Translations under genes and position numbers: made by a program
The notes under the pieces: generated by a model
Told to the model about the DNA's origin: nothing
The model's input: only the letters and a program-made list of their open reading frames with translations
Database searches by the model: none
Shown: positions 23,744-34,141 of the stretch, piece by piece
Position numbering within the stretch: the stretch's first letter is position 1
Layout: the number at the start of each line of letters is the position of its first letter
NCBI RefSeq assembly: GCF_017426705.2
Contig: NZ_CP147251.1
Location: 1,092,501 to 1,156,500 of the forward strand
DNA from: Enterococcus sp. DIV2402
GTDB taxonomy: Bacteria; Bacillota; Bacilli; Lactobacillales; Enterococcaceae
DNA: 64,000 nucleotides
Reading direction: 5' to 3'

Positions 23744-26383
23744 ATGTCAGAAAAAAATTTATCGACAAAGTATCAACCCCAAGAAGTTGAAGCTGGTCGT
23801 TATGAAGAATGGTTAGCAAAAGATTTATTCAAACCAAGTGGGGATAAAAAAGCTCAACCGTATTCAATCGTTATTCCACCACCAAACGTAACTGGAAAAT
23901 TGCATTTAGGTCATGCGTGGGATACCACATTACAAGATATGATTATTCGCCAAAAGCGAATGCAAGGATTTGACACCTTATGGCTACCAGGAATGGACCA
24001 TGCCGGAATTGCGACTCAAGCGAAAGTTGAAGAAAAACTACGCGAACAAGGAGTTTCTCGTTATGATTTAGGTCGTGAAAAATTTGTTGAACAAGTTTGG
24101 GATTGGAAAGAAGAATATGCTGGACATATTCGTGAACAGTGGTCAAAACTAGGCTTGTCGCTCGATTATAGTCGTGAACGTTTTACATTGGATAGTGGGT
24201 TATCTGATGCAGTTCGCAAAGTATTTGTTACGTTATACGAAAAAGAATTAATCTATCGTGGGGAATACATCATTAACTGGGATCCACAAGCACGAACAGC
24301 TTTGTCTGATATTGAAGTTATTCATAAAGATGTAGAAGGTGCTTTTTATCATATGACGTATCCGTTAGCTGATGGTTCGGGTGTTGTTGAAATTGCGACG
24401 ACTCGCCCAGAAACGATGTTAGGTGATACAGCAGTTGCCGTTCATCCTGAAGATGAGCGCTATCAAGCATTGATTGGAAAAACAGTCATTTTACCATTAG
24501 TAGATAAAGAAATTCCCATTATTGCGGATGAATACGTAGAGATGGATTTTGGAACAGGAGTTGTAAAAATTACACCTGCTCATGATCCTAATGACTTTGA
24601 AGTTGGCAATCGTCATGATTTGCCACGTGTAAATGTGATGAATGATGATGGTTCCATGAACGAACTAGCGGGGAAATATGCTGGTATGGATCGTTTTGCT
24701 GCACGTAAACAAATTGTAAAAGATTTAGAAGCGTTAGATCGTCTAGTAAAAATTGAAAAAATGGTTCATAGCGTAGGACATTCTGAACGTACGGGAGTTG
24801 TCGTGGAACCACGTTTATCTACACAATGGTTTGTAAAAATGAAACCATTGGCAGAGCAAGCGATTAAAAATCAAGGAACAGAAGATGCAGTAGAATTTTA
24901 CCCACCACGTTTCAATCAAACATTTTTACGTTGGATGGAAAATATTCACGATTGGGTTATTTCTCGTCAATTATGGTGGGGACATCAAATTCCAGCATGG
25001 TATCACAAAGAAACAGGTGAAATGTATGTGGGAATGGAAGCTCCAGCAGACAGCGAAAACTGGATACAAGATGAAGATGTGCTAGATACATGGTTTAGTT
25101 CAGCATTATGGCCATTCTCAACATTAGGTTGGCCGGATGAAAACAGTGAAGATTATCAACGTTATTATCCTAATAATACATTGGTTACAGGCTATGACAT
25201 TATTGCTTTTTGGGTAAGTCGAATGATTTTCCAAGGCTTAGAGTTTACAGGTCAACGTCCATTTAATAATGTGTTAATCCATGGGTTAATTCGTGCAGAA
25301 GATGGACGTAAAATGAGTAAATCGCTAGGTAACGGAATTGACCCGATGGAAGTGATTGATCAATACGGTGCCGATGCATTACGTTGGTTCTTATCAAATG
25401 GTTCCGCACCTGGCCAAGACATGCGTTTTAGTTATGAGAAAATGGATGCAGCGTGGAATTTCATTAATAAAATTTGGAATGCGTCACGTTTTGTATTGAT
25501 GAACGTGGAAGGAATGACAGTGGCTGACATTGACTTCTCTGGTGAAAAATCAGTTGCGGACCGCTGGATTTTAACGCGCTTAAATGAAACAATCGAAAAA
25601 GTAACCGACTTGTTTGATCGTTTTGAGTTTGGTGAAGCTGGTCGTCAATTGTATAACTTTATCTGGGATGACTTCTGTGACTGGTATATCGAAATGAGTA
25701 AAGAAACATTATATGGCGAAAATGAAGCTGCCAAACAAGTCAATAAGAGCGTCTTAGTTTATACATTAGACCAAATCTTACGCTTGTTGCATCCAATTAT
25801 GCCATTTGTTACTGAAGAAATTTGGAGTCAAATTCCTCACGAAGGAGATTCATTAGTGGTTGCCGCTTATCCAGTTGTTCGTCCAGAGTTAACTGATGAT
25901 ACAGCAGCTAAAGGCATGGAAGTTCTAAAAGAATTAATTCGTTCTGTTCGTAATATCCGCTCAGAAGTGAATACGCCTTTATCTAAACCAATCACCTTGC
26001 TAATTCAAACAAGTGATGAGGCAGTGGATACTTTCTTAAAAGCCAATCAAAACTATATTGATCGTTTCTGTAACCCAGAAGAATTGACGATTACTAGTGA
26101 TTTAGAAGCACCAGAATTAGCAATGTCGGCAGTTTTAACAGGAGCAACGATTTACTTACCGCTTGCCGGATTGATTAATATCGAAGAAGAAATTGCTCGT
26201 TTAGAAAAAGAATTGGACAAATGGAACAAAGAAGTGAAACGTGTTCAAGGTAAATTAGCGAATGAACGTTTTGTAGCGAACGCTCCTGAAGAAGTCGTTG
26301 CTCAAGAACGTGAAAAAGAAGCAGATTATTTAGAAAAACAAAAAGTCGTAGAAGAACGCATTGCGCAATTGCGTACAATTTAA
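23744..26383 (+). CDS. valS: Valyl-tRNA synthetase
   Basis: This 879-residue class I synthetase has the HIGH motif as 'GKLHLGHAW' (near residue 50) and the KMSKS motif as '[11 protein letters not shown]' (near residue 525). An editing domain with '[15 protein letters not shown]' lies between them, and an arginine-rich C-terminal coiled coil ('[15 protein letters not shown]') ends the protein. It charges tRNA-Val. AGGAGG precedes the ATG, 11 bp after the aminotransferase stop. The operon is controlled by the T-box upstream. Confidence 0.98.
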   Translation: MSEKNLSTKYQPQEVEAGRYEEWLAKDLFKPSGDKKAQPYSIVIPPPNVTGKLHLGHAWDTTLQDMIIRQKRMQGFDTLWLPGMDHAGIATQAKVEEKLREQGVSRYDLGREKFVEQVWDWKEEYAGHIREQWSKLGLSLDYSRERFTLDSGLSDAVRKVFVTLYEKELIYRGEYIINWDPQARTALSDIEVIHKDVEGAFYHMTYPLADGSGVVEIATTRPETMLGDTAVAVHPEDERYQALIGKTVILPLVDKEIPIIADEYVEMDFGTGVVKITPAHDPNDFEVGNRHDLPRVNVMNDDGSMNELAGKYAGMDRFAARKQIVKDLEALDRLVKIEKMVHSVGHSERTGVVVEPRLSTQWFVKMKPLAEQAIKNQGTEDAVEFYPPRFNQTFLRWMENIHDWVISRQLWWGHQIPAWYHKETGEMYVGMEAPADSENWIQDEDVLDTWFSSALWPFSTLGWPDENSEDYQRYYPNNTLVTGYDIIAFWVSRMIFQGLEFTGQRPFNNVLIHGLIRAEDGRKMSKSLGNGIDPMEVIDQYGADALRWFLSNGSAPGQDMRFSYEKMDAAWNFINKIWNASRFVLMNVEGMTVADIDFSGEKSVADRWILTRLNETIEKVTDLFDRFEFGEAGRQLYNFIWDDFCDWYIEMSKETLYGENEAAKQVNKSVLVYTLDQILRLLHPIMPFVTEEIWSQIPHEGDSLVVAAYPVVRPELTDDTAAKGMEVLKELIRSVRNIRSEVNTPLSKPITLLIQTSDEAVDTFLKANQNYIDRFCNPEELTITSDLEAPELAMSAVLTGATIYLPLAGLINIEEEIARLEKELDKWNKEVKRVQGKLANERFVANAPEEVVAQEREKEADYLEKQKVVEERIAQLRTI

Positions 26384-26389
26384 TTCATT

Positions 26390-26422
26390 AAAAAGAGTGG
26401 GATCATTATTCCACTCTTTTTT
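26390..26422 (+). terminator. Terminator of valS
   Basis: AAAAAGAGTGG (to 26400) pairs with CCACTCTTTTT (from 26411) and continues into T's. Confidence 0.9.
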
Positions 26423-26440
26423 ACCACAGGGAGAGTGAAT

Positions 26441-26908
26441 ATGAAGTTTAGATTTGCAGCTAAAGAAGATGTCCCGTTGATTTTAAGCTTTATTAAGGAA
26501 TTAGCCGATTATGAAAATTTATTAGATGAAGTCGTTGCAACAGAAGCTGATTTAGAAAAATCGTTGTTTGCTCAAAAACGTGCGGAAGTTCTATTTGCAC
26601 TCGTCGATGAAAAAGAAGTTGGTTTTGCTTTGTTTTTCCATAACTATTCGACTTTTTTAGGGAAAGCAGGTCTGTATTTAGAAGACCTTTATATCAAACC
26701 AGATGTTCGCGGACAGGGCATTGGAAAGCAGCTACTTAAAAAATTAGCGCAAATTGCTTTAGAACGTGACTGTGGTCGTTTAGAATGGTGGTGCTTGGAT
26801 TGGAATCAAACAAGCATTGATTTTTATCTTTCTTTAAATGCGGAACCAATGGATGAATGGACGTCTTATCGATTAACAGGTGAGAACTTAAAGAAACTGG
26901 CAGAGTAA
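26441..26908 (+). CDS. GNAT family N-acetyltransferase
   Basis: This 155-residue protein has acetyl-CoA-binding motif A 'VRGQGIGKQLLKKL' (near residue 93) preceded by 'LEDLYIKP'. The sequence is close to the diamine/spermidine acetyltransferase-like branch of GNAT ('LEWWCLDWNQTSIDFYLSLNAEPMDEW'), but the acceptor is unproven. The start ATG at 26441 has AGGGAGA seven bases upstream. A GTG at 26435 overlaps the ribosome-binding site. It is 38 bp before folC. Confidence 0.87.
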   Translation: MKFRFAAKEDVPLILSFIKELADYENLLDEVVATEADLEKSLFAQKRAEVLFALVDEKEVGFALFFHNYSTFLGKAGLYLEDLYIKPDVRGQGIGKQLLKKLAQIALERDCGRLEWWCLDWNQTSIDFYLSLNAEPMDEWTSYRLTGENLKKLAE

Positions 26909-26946
26909 AAGAATTATTTGTTATAATAACCATAGAGGTGAGTAGT

Positions 26947-28266
26947 GTGAGAACAGTAGAAGAAGCAATTGAGTGGATTCATAGTCGATTACCTTTTGGT
27001 TCACGACCAGGGTTAGATCGAGTAGAAGCACTTCTAGCATTATTAGACCATCCAGAAAAGAAAGTTCCTGTTATTCATGTTGCTGGAACGAATGGAAAAG
27101 GCTCAACGGTTAGCTATTTACGGGCAATGATTCAAGAAACAGGTTTAACTGTGGGGACATTTACGTCTCCATACATTGAGAGTTTTAATGAGCGTATTGC
27201 CAAAAATGGTGTGGCGATTTCTGATTCAGAATTAGTTGCTTTAGTGGAGAAAATTAAGCCGCTTGTCGCACAATTGGATCAAGAAGAAGCAGTAGCCGGT
27301 ATTACCGAATTTGAAGTGTTGACAGCTATGGCATTTGACTATTATGTGCAACAAGAAGTGGATATTGCGATTATTGAAGTAGGTCTTGGTGGATTGTTAG
27401 ATAGTACGAACGTGGTTTCTCCAATGCTAACTGCAATCACGACAATTGGGATGGATCATACTGATATTCTAGGAGATACTTTATCAGAAATTGCTGCCCA
27501 AAAAGCAGGAATTATCAAACCTAAGATTCCTGTAGTTACAGGTAATATCCAATCAGAAGCCTTAGCAGTTATTGAACAAATTGCTGCTGAACAAGCAGCA
27601 AAAATATATCACTTTGATCAAGATTATCGAGTGGAGTATCGTCATCCGGATGCCCAATGGGGTGAAGTATTTGATTTTTATAACGAAACGGGTAAATTAA
27701 CTGAATTGAAGACACCTCTATTAGGGAAGCATCAAGTAGAAAATGCGGGTTTGGCCATTCAATTATTTTATTTGTATTGTCAACAAGTCAAATTGCCGCT
27801 TAAAGAAAAATACATTCGCGAAGGTTTAAAAAAGACTTTTTGGCCCGCACGAATGGAACGCATTAGTGAACAACCACTTGTGATTTTAGATGGCGCCCAT
27901 AATGAACATGCGATGAAACGTTTGATTGAAAATATGAACCAAGAATTTAGCAACTATAAAATTCATGTCTTATTTTCAGCATTAGAAACCAAGGAAATTA
28001 AAGGGATGATTCAACAATTATTGGAGCTACCAAATGCCGACATTTACATTACTACCTTTGAATATCCTAAAGCTTTACGTTTAGAAAAAAACTATCAACG
28101 AATAGATGAAAAACGACTACAAATTGCTTCATTGTGGCAATTTGGTTTAGCTGATATTTTAGAAAAAGCTGACAATGATTCCTTAGTTTTAGTAACAGGC
28201 TCTCTTTATTTTGTTTCTCAAGTACGACAACTATTACAGGAAATTCAAGGAGGAAAAAATGCGTAA
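26947..28266 (+). CDS. folC: Folylpolyglutamate synthase / dihydrofolate synthase
   Basis: This 439-residue Mur-ligase-like enzyme adds glutamate to folates. The ATP loop is 'HVAGTNGKGSTVSYL' (near residue 45), with 'FTSPYIESFNERI' and 'ILDGAHNEHAMKRL' as folate and ADP motifs. The start is set at the GTG at 26947, eight bases after AGAGG. The GTG at 26938 lies in the Shine-Dalgarno itself. A TATAAT at about 26920 could be a -10. Its 3' end overlaps the next HAD gene by eight bases. Confidence 0.95.
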   Translation: MRTVEEAIEWIHSRLPFGSRPGLDRVEALLALLDHPEKKVPVIHVAGTNGKGSTVSYLRAMIQETGLTVGTFTSPYIESFNERIAKNGVAISDSELVALVEKIKPLVAQLDQEEAVAGITEFEVLTAMAFDYYVQQEVDIAIIEVGLGGLLDSTNVVSPMLTAITTIGMDHTDILGDTLSEIAAQKAGIIKPKIPVVTGNIQSEALAVIEQIAAEQAAKIYHFDQDYRVEYRHPDAQWGEVFDFYNETGKLTELKTPLLGKHQVENAGLAIQLFYLYCQQVKLPLKEKYIREGLKKTFWPARMERISEQPLVILDGAHNEHAMKRLIENMNQEFSNYKIHVLFSALETKEIKGMIQQLLELPNADIYITTFEYPKALRLEKNYQRIDEKRLQIASLWQFGLADILEKADNDSLVLVTGSLYFVSQVRQLLQEIQGGKNA

Positions 28267-28921
28267 TTTACAAGGTGTTATTTTTGATATGGACGGATTG
28301 ATTTTTGACACGGAGCATTTGTATTATCGCGCAACAAAAGAAATTGCCGATGAGTTAGCCATTGATTACGATATGGAGATTTATAAACAATATATCGGAG
28401 TTGGTGATGATGAAGTATGGGCAGCGTATCATGAGATGTATGATGACCTTCACGGCGAAGAAGTTATCGTAGAATTTATTGATCGATCATTTAATCGAAC
28501 CATTGAATTATTTGAAGCTGGCGTTGCTGATTTAAAACCTGGTCTAACAGAAATACTCGACTATTTGGCAGAAAAACAAATTCCACGGATTATCGCTTCT
28601 AGTAACCAACGTCGTATTATTGATATTTTGTTGGAAAAAAATGGTTTGCAAGATGCGTTTGAACATATTGTTTCGTTTGAAGATGTGACGCGTGCTAAAC
28701 CCGATCCACAAATTTTTGAAAAAGCACATCAATTTTTTGATGCACCAAAAGAAAATATTCTCATTTTAGAAGACTCTAAAAATGGTATTCTTGCGGCTCA
28801 CAGTGCTGGAATTGACGTAATTATGATTCCTGATTTACTAGAACCCACTCCTGATTTAGTAGAAAAATCATTGGCAGTGTTAGATACTCTAGCCGATGTT
28901 CCTGGATTTTTAGAAAAATAA
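28259..28921 (+). CDS. HAD-superfamily hydrolase, beta-phosphoglucomutase-like
   Basis: This 220-residue protein starts at ATG 28259 with AAGGAGG six bases upstream (inside the folC end). Motifs: 'GVIFDMDGLIFDTE' (nucleophile Asp), 'IASSNQRR' (motif II), 'KPDPQIFEKA' (motif III Lys) and 'LILEDSKNG' (motif IV). The small helical cap places it in the subfamily of phosphoglucomutase/phosphoglycolate phosphatases. The substrate is unknown. It is translationally coupled to folC. Confidence 0.9.
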   Translation: MRNLQGVIFDMDGLIFDTEHLYYRATKEIADELAIDYDMEIYKQYIGVGDDEVWAAYHEMYDDLHGEEVIVEFIDRSFNRTIELFEAGVADLKPGLTEILDYLAEKQIPRIIASSNQRRIIDILLEKNGLQDAFEHIVSFEDVTRAKPDPQIFEKAHQFFDAPKENILILEDSKNGILAAHSAGIDVIMIPDLLEPTPDLVEKSLAVLDTLADVPGFLEK

Positions 28922-28960
28922 AAAGACGCTGAATGTGAAGCTCACATTCAGCGTTTTTGA
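28921..28960. terminator. Bidirectional terminator between HAD gene and csp
   Basis: CGCTGAATGTGA (28927-28938) pairs with TCACATTCAGCG (28942-28953), with A's before and T's after, so it can serve both converging genes. Confidence 0.9.
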
Positions 28961-28964
28961 GTTA

Positions 28965-29165
28965 TTATGCTTTAACAACGTTAGTAGCTTGTGGACCACG
29001 ATCTGATTCTTCAACATCAAATGTTACCGCTTGACCTTCTTCTAAAGTCTTGAAGCCGTCACCTTGAATTGCTGAAAAGTGTACGAATACGTCACTTCCA
29101 TCTTCGCGAGTAATAAAACCAAACCCTTTTTCTGCGTTAAACCATTTCACTGTTCCTTGTTCCAT
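28965..29165 (-). CDS. Cold-shock protein (CspA family)
   Basis: This 66-residue single cold-shock domain protein has RNP1 'KGFGFITRE' and RNP2 'DVFVHFSAI', opening '[12 protein letters not shown]'. It binds single-stranded nucleic acid and acts as an RNA chaperone. The ATG at 29165 follows GAGGAGG. A 17-residue upstream extension of the frame is leader. It has its own promoter and a ~110-nt 5' leader, typical of temperature-controlled csp mRNA. Confidence 0.95.
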   Translation of the reverse strand: MEQGTVKWFNAEKGFGFITREDGSDVFVHFSAIQGDGFKTLEEGQAVTFDVEESDRGPQATNVVKA

Positions 29166-29282
29166 TTCTAGTAACCTCCTCGTGCATAAGCACTCTTCAA
29201 TAAATAGTTGTAACATTGCTCGTGTACGTTAGAGGTGTAACAATTTGTTTCAACTTCTACTACCAAACAAGATTACAAATTT

Positions 29283-29311
29283 ATTCTACACTTGCAGTTA
29301 TTTTTTTGCAA
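29283..29311 (-). promoter_or_regulatory. Promoter of the cold-shock gene
   Basis: On the minus strand, -35 TTGCAA (29306-29311), 17-bp spacer and -10 TAGAAT (29283-29288); start near 29275. Confidence 0.7.
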
Positions 29312-29320
29312 GCGTTGTTA

Positions 29321-30007
29321 TTAAAATTCATTCCAAAAACCTTCTTCACGTAAACTAACATAACTTTCATTGCCAATAATCAAATGGTCTAATAATTCAA
29401 TACCCATCAGCTCGCCACATTGTTTAAGGCGTTGGGTAAACAGTCGGTCGTTCTCCGACGGTTGTGGTGCGCCACTCGGATGATTATGTGCGCAAATAAT
29501 TCGTGCAGCGCTGCAACGGACAGCTTCTCGGTAAATTTCACGAGGATGAGCAATACTTTGATTCAGTGATCCGATAAATAAGGTCTTGCGGTGGGTAATT
29601 TCATTTTTTGTATTCAGATACAAACAGACTAAATGTTCTTGATGGTAATCTTTATATTCTTCAATTAATTGCTGTGCCAAACCGTAACTTGATTGGACTT
29701 TGCCATATTTCGGTTGTCTGGTTTGATGGATTCGGCTGCCTAATTCCATCATCGCCTTTAATTCAATTGCCCGAATTTGTCCAACTCCACGTATTTGTTG
29801 TAGCTCATTAAGACTCGCTGATTTTAATTCATACAAATTGGGAAATGCAGCTAAAATTAAGCCTGCTAATTCTAAGACATTGTAAGGTTTCGAACCTGTA
29901 CGTAATAAAATTGCCAGTAATTCTTGGTCAGATAAAGCTTTCTCTCCAAAATCAAGTAATCGTTCACGTGGTCGTGAACTTTGAGGAACCATTGTGTGTT
30001 TCTCCAT
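29321..30007 (-). CDS. radC: RadC/JAMM-domain protein
   Basis: This 228-residue protein has an N-terminal helix-hairpin-helix part ('LQQIRGVGQIRAIELKAMMEL', about residues 65-90) followed by a JAMM metalloprotease-like domain with 'CAHNHPSGAPQPSEND'. The His-x-His...Asp set would bind zinc. Despite its name it has no proven role in DNA repair. The start ATG is preceded by AAAGGAG, and that ribosome-binding site is the 3' arm of the rnjA terminator (30015-30052), so expression depends on read-through or on opening of the hairpin. Confidence 0.93.
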   Translation of the reverse strand: MEKHTMVPQSSRPRERLLDFGEKALSDQELLAILLRTGSKPYNVLELAGLILAAFPNLYELKSASLNELQQIRGVGQIRAIELKAMMELGSRIHQTRQPKYGKVQSSYGLAQQLIEEYKDYHQEHLVCLYLNTKNEITHRKTLFIGSLNQSIAHPREIYREAVRCSAARIICAHNHPSGAPQPSENDRLFTQRLKQCGELMGIELLDHLIIGNESYVSLREEGFWNEF

Positions 30008-30052
30008 AAAAAAACTCCTTTGCGTAGTATCATTGATAAATACGCAAAGGAG
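30008..30052 (-). terminator. rnjA terminator whose 3' arm is the radC ribosome-binding site
   Basis: CTCCTTTGCGTA and TACGCAAAGGAG (arms 30041-30052 and 30015-30026) form a 12-bp stem on the minus-strand transcript, followed by seven T's (30014-30008), then the radC ATG at once. The AAAGGAG of the 3' arm is the only Shine-Dalgarno for radC. Confidence 0.85.
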
Positions 30053-30060
30053 AGCTTATT

Positions 30061-31740
30061 TTATTCTTCATCTAAAGTCATAATCATAGATAATATCATT
30101 GGATGACGTTCTGTTTTTTCGAATAAGAATGGTTGTAGTGCAGCTGACATGGCTTCGCGCAACTTGTATTCGTTACAGTCAGACTGACTTAATGCTTCAC
30201 GTAAGGCATGGAATAAGATACTTTGGCCTTCGCTAATCATTTCACCTGATTCACGCATATAGACAAATCCACGAGACAAGATATCTGGCCCTGCCAAGAT
30301 TTCTTTTTTCTCAATATCAACTGTCGCGACAGCTAATACTAAACCTTCTTCAGAAAGAATGCGACGGTCGCGTAAAACGACATTTCCAATGTCACCAATA
30401 CCGCTACCATCTACATAGACATCACCGGCATTGAAATGACCTGCAAGACGCGCAGTATCTGGTGTTAAAGCGAGCATATCGCCATTTTCCATGATAAAGC
30501 AATTTTCTCTAGGAACACCAGTATCTTGAGCTAATTGGGTATGGATTTTTAACATACGAAATTCACCATGAACCGGCATAAAGAATTTTGGTTTCATTAA
30601 CCGTAACATTAGTTTTTGTTCTTCTTGACCACCGTGGCCGGAAGTGTGGATATTGTTTAATTTTCCATGAATGACTTTGGCACCCGCTTCTAGTAACAAG
30701 TTAATCAAATGATTGACGCTTGTTGTATTACCTGGAATAGGTGAGCTTGAAAAAATAACTGTATCATCAGGATGGACTTGAATTTGGCGATGCGTTCCGT
30801 TGGCAATACGACTTAATGCCGCCATAGGTTCGCCTTGAGAACCGGTACATAAAATCATCGTTTCATTTGCTGGTAAGCGATTGATTTCGCTTGCATCCAC
30901 AAAGGTACCCTTAGGAACTTTGATATACCCTAATTTTTGTCCATTGACAATGGCATTTTCCATACTACGCCCAAAAACGGCAATTTTTCTACCTGTTGCT
31001 ACCGCTGCATCCGCCGCTTGTTGCAAACGGAAGATATTGGAAGCAAAGCTGGCAAAAATAATTCGTCCTTCGATTTTCTCGAAAATTTTGATAATTGAAG
31101 CACCAATGGTTTTCTCTGATTTTGTGAACGTTGGAATTTCGGCGTTTGTACTGTCAGATAATAAACAAAGAACGCCTTCTTCACCAATTTTTGCCATTTT
31201 ATGCAAGTTTGCTGGTTCACCAACTGGCGTAAAATCAAATTTGAAATCCCCAGTTGCCACGATATTACCACACGGCGTTTTAACAACAACGCCTAACGCA
31301 TCGGGAATACTGTGTGTTGTACGGAAGAAACTCACAGAGGTCTTTCTAAAGCGAATGACTGTATCTTCATGAATTTCGTGTAGTACTGCGTCACGTAGTA
31401 AGCCATGTTCGTCTAGCTTGTTGGTAATCAATGCCAACGCTAACGGACCTGCGTAAATAGGAATATTTGCTTGTCTTAATAAGTAAGGAATACCGCCAAT
31501 ATGGTCTTCATGTCCATGTGTGACAATTAATCCTTTGACTTTTTGTAAGTTTTGGACGATATAGCTGTAATCAGAAATCACGTAGTCAATCCCAAGGAGC
31601 TCATCTTCGGGGAATTTAATTCCCGCATCAATCAAGATAATCTCGTCTTGAAATTGCACCCCATAACAGTTTTTTCCGATTTCTCCTAATCCTCCAATAC
31701 CGAAAACACCAGTCTCGTTGTTTTTAAGAGATACTTTCAT
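30061..31740 (-). CDS. rnjA: Ribonuclease J1
   Basis: This 559-residue metallo-beta-lactamase/beta-CASP nuclease has the metal motif '[15 protein letters not shown]' (near residue 74) and 'VATGDFKFD', with the beta-CASP motifs 'CTGSQGEPM' and 'TSGHGGQEE'. It is a 5'-3' exo- and endonuclease central to mRNA turnover. It follows rpoY with a one-base gap, the arrangement usual in Firmicutes. It ends in the hairpin that overlaps the radC start. Confidence 0.97.
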   Translation of the reverse strand: MKVSLKNNETGVFGIGGLGEIGKNCYGVQFQDEIILIDAGIKFPEDELLGIDYVISDYSYIVQNLQKVKGLIVTHGHEDHIGGIPYLLRQANIPIYAGPLALALITNKLDEHGLLRDAVLHEIHEDTVIRFRKTSVSFFRTTHSIPDALGVVVKTPCGNIVATGDFKFDFTPVGEPANLHKMAKIGEEGVLCLLSDSTNAEIPTFTKSEKTIGASIIKIFEKIEGRIIFASFASNIFRLQQAADAAVATGRKIAVFGRSMENAIVNGQKLGYIKVPKGTFVDASEINRLPANETMILCTGSQGEPMAALSRIANGTHRQIQVHPDDTVIFSSSPIPGNTTSVNHLINLLLEAGAKVIHGKLNNIHTSGHGGQEEQKLMLRLMKPKFFMPVHGEFRMLKIHTQLAQDTGVPRENCFIMENGDMLALTPDTARLAGHFNAGDVYVDGSGIGDIGNVVLRDRRILSEEGLVLAVATVDIEKKEILAGPDILSRGFVYMRESGEMISEGQSILFHALREALSQSDCNEYKLREAMSAALQPFLFEKTERHPMILSMIMTLDEE

Positions 31741-31741
31741 C

Positions 31742-31954
31742 TTAAAACTCCGTTAGTTGGAAATCAGCATTCTCTTTTTCATATTCTAAGTGATTTCCAT
31801 CTAATTCGTAGACAAGTTCGATATTATATGGGGTATTGTCTTCAACTAGTTGGCGTGCATCTACAGCGCTGTCTGCTTCGATATATAACACGTGCGTTTG
31901 TTCTCTTTTTGGATTGCGTTCTTTTGTTTCTTGGTAAAAAACTTTATAAATCAT
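31742..31954 (-). CDS. rpoY: RNA polymerase epsilon subunit
   Basis: This 70-residue protein has the DUF1447 pattern, opening '[20 protein letters not shown]' with a later '[20 protein letters not shown]'. It is the small RpoY subunit bound to RNA polymerase in Firmicutes. It is the first gene of the rpoY-rnjA operon, with AAAGGAGAT before the ATG and a long structured leader. Confidence 0.95.
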   Translation of the reverse strand: MIYKVFYQETKERNPKREQTHVLYIEADSAVDARQLVEDNTPYNIELVYELDGNHLEYEKENADFQLTEF

Positions 31955-32200
31955 GTATTTATCTCCTTTATCTGCCTAGAGCAGTTTGTTATTATTTTGA
32001 CGCTTGAATTCTTACGCGCAACAAACTTGCGGACTTCTTAAAAGAAGACCTGCATGCAAAAGAAACCCTTTTGAAATAAGATGTTTTTTTCAGACATAAT
32101 GTGAGAAAAAAAGAGAAAGCCTCGTCTTTGCTTTCCGAATGTATAACATAAAAATTCAACCGATTCTATCGTTAGCACGATCTTTTCTCCTAGTTTATCA
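31955..32200 (-). promoter_or_regulatory. Structured 5' leader region of rpoY-rnjA
   Basis: About 250 bases upstream of rpoY hold several hairpins on the minus strand. GAAAGC/GCTTTC is followed by TCTTTTTTT (about 32108-32135), which looks like an attenuator. GGTCTTCTTTT/AAGAAGTCC-type pairing lies at about 32030-32055 and GTTTGTT/AACAAAC at about 31984-32027. No convincing -35/-10 pair was found. The region could be a regulated leader, which would be plausible for a ribonuclease gene, or could hold a small RNA. 32200-32360 shows nothing further. Confidence 0.4.
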
Positions 32201-32365
32201 CACAACTTCGAATAAGTATAGAAAGTAAGCGAGTTGAAAAGGTTTGTAAAAAGAATTATTCGGGAAGTTTTTTTAAATAAAAAGCTTGAAAAATTAAAAG
32301 ATGATGAAAAGAGAGCGGAATTTACTGAAAGTTATTAGATCAAAGTTTTTTTAAAAAATAGAGTG

Positions 32366-32374
32366 TGCTATATT
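32366..32374 (+). promoter_or_regulatory. Extended -10 promoter of ABC exporter operon
   Basis: TGC-TATATT gives an extended -10 about 30 bases before the ribosome-binding site; the -35 is only a T run. Confidence 0.4.
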
Positions 32375-32407
32375 TAAAATAAGTGTTCATTTAAGGAGGG
32401 AATTATT

Positions 32408-34141
32408 TTGAAGCTAATGTTACGTTACACGATGAAAAATAAAAAGCTACTTATCATGAATTTCATCTGTGTCTTTGGATTTATTTTAATAGAGCTTGGT
32501 CTGCCAACACTTTTAGCACGTATGATTGATATCGGAATTGTCAATAACGATGCTGATTATGTAAAAAGAATCGGGTTTGCGATGATTGGGATTGTTATTG
32601 TCGGAATCATTATGAATATTTTATTAGGATACTTTACCACTCGTATCACGACAAATATGACAGCTGATATCCGTGACGATTTATTTAAAAAAATTCAAAC
32701 GTATTCGCATAACGAATATGAGCAAGTGGGTGTGTCGTCATTAATTACTCGGGTAACCAATGATGCGTATCAAATTATGTTGTTTATGCAAAATATTTTG
32801 CGTATTGGTTTTATGGCACCCATGATGTTTGGGATGAGCTTGTATATGGTTTTACGTACCAGTCGCAGCTTAGGATGGTATGTGTTAGGGGCATTACCAT
32901 TTCTGTTAATTGGTGTGGTGCTGATCGCACGTATCTCTGAACCCTTATCTACAAAGCAACAAAAAAATCTGGATCGGATTAATGGCATTTTACGAGAAAA
33001 TCTATCTGGGTTACGGGTTATTCGTGCGTTTGTCAATGAGAAATTTGAAGAAAGACGCTTTGAAAAAGTGAACGAAGCCTATACATCAAGTTCTAAAAGC
33101 TTGTTTCGTTTAATGGCGGTCGCTCAACCAGCATTTTTCTTTTTGTTTAATATCGTGATGGTATTAATTATTTGGAGCGGTAGTTTACAAATCGAAGCGG
33201 GGCAATTGCAAGTGGGAGATTTGATTGCCTTTATTGAATATATTTTCCATGCGTTATTCTCCTTTATGTTATTTGCAACAGTGTTTATGATGTACCCACG
33301 AGCAGCCGTTTCTGCCAATCGTATTCAAGAAGCCTTTGATATTGAACCGATTATCAAAGAAGAAACAGAGGGTGTGAAAGAGACGGCAACCAAAGGCTAC
33401 ATTGAATTTAAAAATGTCACCTTTGCATATCCTGGACCCTCACAAACACCAGTTATTCGTAATATCAATTTTACGGCAGAACCAGGTGAGACAGTAGCTT
33501 TTATCGGAAGTACCGGGAGTGGGAAATCTACATTGATTCAGTTGATTCCGCGTTTTTATGATGTGAGTCAAGGACAAGTCTTAATTGATGGTGTAGATGT
33601 TCGTAACTATAATTTAGCTACTTTGCGTCAAAAAATTGGTTACATTCCTCAAAGGGCCTTACTGTTTTCTGGAACAATTGCTGACAATTTACGATATGGT
33701 AAAGCAGATGCAACAGTGGAAGAAATGGATCGAGCCGTTGAAATTGCGCAAGCGACAGAATTCATTTCCCGTTTGTCAGAAGGTTATGACACACCAATTG
33801 CTGAAGGCGGTTCTAATTTTTCTGGTGGACAAAAACAACGTCTGGCAATTGCTCGTGCGATTATTCGCCGTCCGGAAATTTTTATTTTTGATGACAGTTT
33901 TTCTGCGTTAGACTATGCCACAGATGCTAAATTACGTGAACGTCTACGCCGAGAAACTACAAAATCAACAACTTTAATTGTGGCGCAACGTGTGGGAACA
34001 ATTATGCATGCAGACAAAATCATTGTTTTAAATGAAGGGGATGTTGTTGGCATAGGTACACATAAAGAATTATTGGAAAACTGTTCGATTTATTACGATA
34101 TTGCAGCTTCACAACTATCAGAGGAGGAATTAGCCAAATGA
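32408..34141 (+). CDS. ABC exporter half-transporter, subunit with degenerate catalytic site
   Basis: This 577-residue protein has six membrane helices (to about residue 300) and a nucleotide-binding domain. Walker A is 'GSTGSGKST' (about 366) and the signature 'SGGQKQRLAIARA'. Walker B reads 'FIFDDSFSALD', with Asp in place of the catalytic Glu, and the H-loop has Gln instead of His ('IVAQRVGTIM'). This pattern marks the non-catalytic site subunit of a heterodimeric exporter such as LmrC/BmrC or the Efr pumps. The start is TTG with AAGGAGG eight bases upstream. It overlaps the partner gene by four bases. Drug or lipid export is inferred. Confidence 0.9.
   Translation: MKLMLRYTMKNKKLLIMNFICVFGFILIELGLPTLLARMIDIGIVNNDADYVKRIGFAMIGIVIVGIIMNILLGYFTTRITTNMTADIRDDLFKKIQTYSHNEYEQVGVSSLITRVTNDAYQIMLFMQNILRIGFMAPMMFGMSLYMVLRTSRSLGWYVLGALPFLLIGVVLIARISEPLSTKQQKNLDRINGILRENLSGLRVIRAFVNEKFEERRFEKVNEAYTSSSKSLFRLMAVAQPAFFFLFNIVMVLIIWSGSLQIEAGQLQVGDLIAFIEYIFHALFSFMLFATVFMMYPRAAVSANRIQEAFDIEPIIKEETEGVKETATKGYIEFKNVTFAYPGPSQTPVIRNINFTAEPGETVAFIGSTGSGKSTLIQLIPRFYDVSQGQVLIDGVDVRNYNLATLRQKIGYIPQRALLFSGTIADNLRYGKADATVEEMDRAVEIAQATEFISRLSEGYDTPIAEGGSNFSGGQKQRLAIARAIIRRPEIFIFDDSFSALDYATDAKLRERLRRETTKSTTLIVAQRVGTIMHADKIIVLNEGDVVGIGTHKELLENCSIYYDIAASQLSEEELAK

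Noticed and set aside
30881-31372. 163-codon plus-strand frame inside rnjA
   Set aside because: It is a shadow of the conserved rnjA coding strand, with no start signals.
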